Positions 6,333-8,097 of a DNA stretch of 8,097 nt are shown here, in pieces. A program made the position numbers and the translations under genes. How positions within the stretch are numbered: position 1 is the stretch's first letter; each line of letters begins with the position of its first letter. Source of the stretch: Bacteroidota bacterium (GTDB lineage: Bacteria > Bacteroidota > Bacteroidia > UKL13-3); contig RGVD01000118.1 of NCBI GenBank assembly GCA_010027395.1, positions 1 through 8,097 of the forward strand, read 5' to 3'. The notes under the pieces were generated by a model. The model searched no databases, was not told the origin of the DNA, and saw only the letters and a list, made by a program, of their open reading frames with translations.

Positions 6333-7256
6333 ATGAGCACATTTAGTAAGAAACATTTACTCGGAATAAAAGATATTACTTCAGACGATATCGAATTGGT
6401 ATTTGAAACTGCCGATAATTTTAAAGCCATTATCAACCGCCCGATTAAAAAAGTTCCTTCTCTAAGAGATATAACAGTTGCCAATATTTTTTTCGAAAAT
6501 TCAACCCGAACCCGCATTTCATTTGAGTTGGCACAAAAGCGTTTAAGCGCAGATATTGTTAACTTCTCTGCTTCTTCTTCATCTGTTTCAAAGGGCGAAA
6601 CCCTTATTGATACAGTTAACAATATACTTGCCATGAAGGTAGATATGGTGGTGATGCGCCATCCTGCTCCAGGTGCTTGCGTGTTTTTATCACAGCATAT
6701 TGGCGCAAATATTATTAATGCAGGTGATGGCACCCACGAACATCCCACACAAGCGCTGCTTGATGCTTTCTCAATTAGAGAAAAGCTTGGTAGCGTAAGA
6801 GGAAAGAAGGTGGCTATTGTGGGCGATATTACCCATTCACGTGTGGCCTTATCCAATATTTATGCCTTGAAAAAACTGGGTGCCGAGGTGATGGTTTGCG
6901 GACCTACGACCTTAATACCTAAATACATAAGCAGTCTAGGAGTAAAAGTTGAACATGATCTTATGAAGGCTCTTAATTGGTGCGATGTGGCAAATATGTT
7001 GCGTATTCAATTAGAAAGACAAGACATAAAATATTTCCCAAGCCTCAGGGAATACAGTATGTTGTATGGCCTAAACAAAGAACGCTTGGATAAACTTGAC
7101 AAAGAAATTGTCATCATGCATCCAGGCCCAATAAACAGAGGTGTTGAAATTACAAGCGATGTAGCTGATAGTAAACACAGCATCATTCTAAACCAAGTGG
7201 AAAATGGCGTGGCTGTCCGCATGGCTATTATGTTTTTACTTGCAGGTCGAGGCTAA
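6333..7256 (+). CDS. pyrB: Aspartate carbamoyltransferase, catalytic chain
   Basis: A 307-residue protein, normal for PyrB. It catalyses carbamoyl phosphate + aspartate to N-carbamoyl-aspartate, the committed step of UMP synthesis in the cytoplasm. The carbamoyl-phosphate site FENSTRTR (54-61) is intact. The 80s-loop serines and lysine are present (SSSSVSKGET, 81-90, K88), as are MRHPAPGA (108-115), HEHPTQALLD (135-144), GDITHSRV (164-171), the aspartate-site arginine region MLRIQLER (222-229) and the closing HPGPINRG (263-270). These favour aspartate over ornithine carbamoyltransferase. ATG 6333 follows an A-rich leader with no Shine-Dalgarno. It is the second gene of the pyrR-pyrB unit. No regulatory chain (pyrI) or dihydroorotase gene is adjacent, and the next gene points the opposite way. 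A chain without PyrI would act as a plain trimer, which is inference here. Confidence 0.96.
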   Translation: MSTFSKKHLLGIKDITSDDIELVFETADNFKAIINRPIKKVPSLRDITVANIFFENSTRTRISFELAQKRLSADIVNFSASSSSVSKGETLIDTVNNILAMKVDMVVMRHPAPGACVFLSQHIGANIINAGDGTHEHPTQALLDAFSIREKLGSVRGKKVAIVGDITHSRVALSNIYALKKLGAEVMVCGPTTLIPKYISSLGVKVEHDLMKALNWCDVANMLRIQLERQDIKYFPSLREYSMLYGLNKERLDKLDKEIVIMHPGPINRGVEITSDVADSKHSIILNQVENGVAVRMAIMFLLAGRG

Positions 7257-7342
7257 ATACACAACATAATCAAAGAAAGAAAGCTGAATCTCAATACTTT
7301 TTTTTGGTTAATCACTCCTATAAACCAAATTATAATTAATTT

Positions 7343-7362
7343 ATTTTATTTTATAATAAAAT
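7343..7362. terminator. Weak AT-only hairpin between pyrB and the dehydrogenase gene
   Basis: ATTTTATT (7343-7350) and AATAAAAT (7355-7362) form an 8-bp stem with a 4-base loop in the 130-bp gap between convergent genes. There is no GC pair and only a poor T-run after it. Its place suits a shared terminator, but this composition gives such hairpins by chance. Confidence 0.2.
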
Positions 7363-7386
7363 TGTAAGCATCTTGCATTAGGTAAT

Positions 7387-8063
7387 CTAATTAGCTGTAT
7401 TCATTCTATCAAATGCTTTTTGTAAATCTTCATGCCCTGATTTTGAAACCATATCACTAAAACCAAAGGTTAATTCAGTCTTCCCTTCATTCAATTGTTC
7501 AAAAATGGATTCGATAAATTCACTAACAGGAGGGGCATAATCATGAAGACCCTTACCTCCTAAGTCAGTGTTTAAGGCTGGTGGAATTATTTCAATTACT
7601 TCAATATTTTTTGATTTAAGTAAATGACGCATCGAAAGGGTAAATGAATGAAAAAACGCCTTAGTGGCTGAATATACAGGCACTTTGCTTAATGGAACAA
7701 ATGACAATCCAGATGTCACATTCATGATGCAAGAAATAGTGGGCAAGTTCATAAAAAGAGCACTTAAATGAATAGGTGCTTCAATATTTGTTGCTATTTC
7801 AATTTTAGCTCTTTCATAAAAATCAATATCATCGATATTCATCCATTGTTGAATACCTGCATTGTTAATCAATACATCTAAATCAGGATGATTTTGTTGA
7901 ATCCAATCATATAAAGTCACTCGATCCTCTGGTAATGACAAATCACAAACCTTAGTTATAACTGATGGGTGGTTTGAGGACAATTCAGATAAAATTGATT
8001 CTCTTCTACTACAAACTATAAGTGTATTTCCATCCTTCAAAAATCGCTCTGTTAGTCCTAAAC
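7387..8063 (-). CDS. Short-chain dehydrogenase/reductase, DltE-like, 5' end lost to adapter
   Basis: An NAD(P)-dependent oxidoreductase of the classical SDR superfamily, closest in pattern to the DltE-like group (COG3967); the substrate is unknown. Counting from TTG 8040 as residue 1, it shows the early NTLIVCSRRE, LINNAG (57-62), catalytic S110 in NVTSGLSF, YSATK with Y123 and K127, and the post-catalytic PPALNTDLGGKG. All catalytic residues are present. TTG 8040 is not the true start. Reading upstream adds GLGLTERFL, the tail of the TGxxxGIG cofactor-binding motif, before the frame runs into adapter at 8064. About 15-20 residues, including the real start, are therefore missing. The stop TAG is at 7389-7387. 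The name DltE suggests D-alanine/teichoic acid genes, but this phylum lacks teichoic acids, so that role should not be assumed. Family sure; incomplete by artefact rather than mutation. Confidence 0.9.
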
Positions 8064-8097
8064 CTGTCTCTTATACACATCTCCGAGCCCACGAGAC
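8064..8097. other. Illumina Nextera transposase adapter (artefact)
   Basis: The last 34 bases are the 19-base Tn5 mosaic end CTGTCTCTTATACACATCT (8064-8082) followed by CCGAGCCCACGAGAC (8083-8097), which together are the reverse complement of the Nextera read-2 transposase adapter as I know it. Genomic sequence ends at 8063; base 8064 could belong to either. This is library DNA left at a contig end, not part of the organism. Confidence 0.97.

Noticed and set aside
6248..6856. A 202-codon open frame on the - strand across the front of pyrB and the repeat
   Set aside because: It is antisense to an intact pyrB with all active-site motifs. Its translation is low-complexity with no recognisable family, so it is a shadow of the pyrB coding sequence.
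1..8097. Possible new defence, mobile or secretion system
   Set aside because: All genes are recognisable housekeeping or common families except DUF3820 and the barrel protein. No repeats, integrase, transposase or toxin-like pair was seen. The only foreign DNA is the adapter.

Overview
The window looks like an ordinary stretch of chromosome from a member of the Bacteroidota, probably an assembled contig from shotgun data. The evidence is the low GC, start codons without Shine-Dalgarno sequences, promoter-like boxes of the Bacteroidota type (TTTG about 18-20 bp before TAnnTTTG), a secreted beta-barrel protein with the typical 'MAQ' signal-peptide end, and protein sequences that read as Bacteroidota versions of their families. 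I cannot place it below phylum. I see no mobile element, CRISPR array, RNA gene, defence locus or other clearly new system.

Layout from left to right. A SnoaL/NTF2-like gene cut by the left edge runs leftward (1-346). It is divergent from a tight rightward cluster (501-2121): a CvfB-like S1-domain RNA-binding protein, a small DUF3820 protein, and an RluE-type 23S rRNA pseudouridine synthase. The last two overlap by one base. The cluster meets a leftward pair head-on, with hairpins in the 166-bp gap. That pair is an outer-membrane beta-barrel protein (4844-5584) followed by the DEAH-box helicase HrpB (2288-4774). Divergent from the barrel gene is a pyrimidine operon, pyrR (5705-6244) then pyrB (6333-7256). 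A short-chain dehydrogenase of the DltE-like group (7387-8063) runs leftward and meets pyrB head-on.

The genes fall into themes. The 501-2121 cluster concerns RNA and the ribosome, and the small DUF3820 protein may share that theme by association. PyrR and PyrB belong to de novo UMP synthesis: PyrB makes carbamoyl-aspartate and PyrR senses UMP/PRPP. No PyrR-type RNA attenuator is visible, but a 14-bp perfect palindrome sits inside the likely pyrR promoter.

The clearest anomaly is technical. The last 34 bases (8064-8097) are Illumina Nextera transposase adapter, not genomic DNA. They cut the dehydrogenase gene inside its nucleotide-binding motif, so its apparent TTG start is false. Other points of interest are a 7-bp tandem repeat at the end of pyrR, forced or likely TTG starts for hrpB and the DUF3820 gene, and a perfect 11-bp hairpin that includes the stop codon of rluE.
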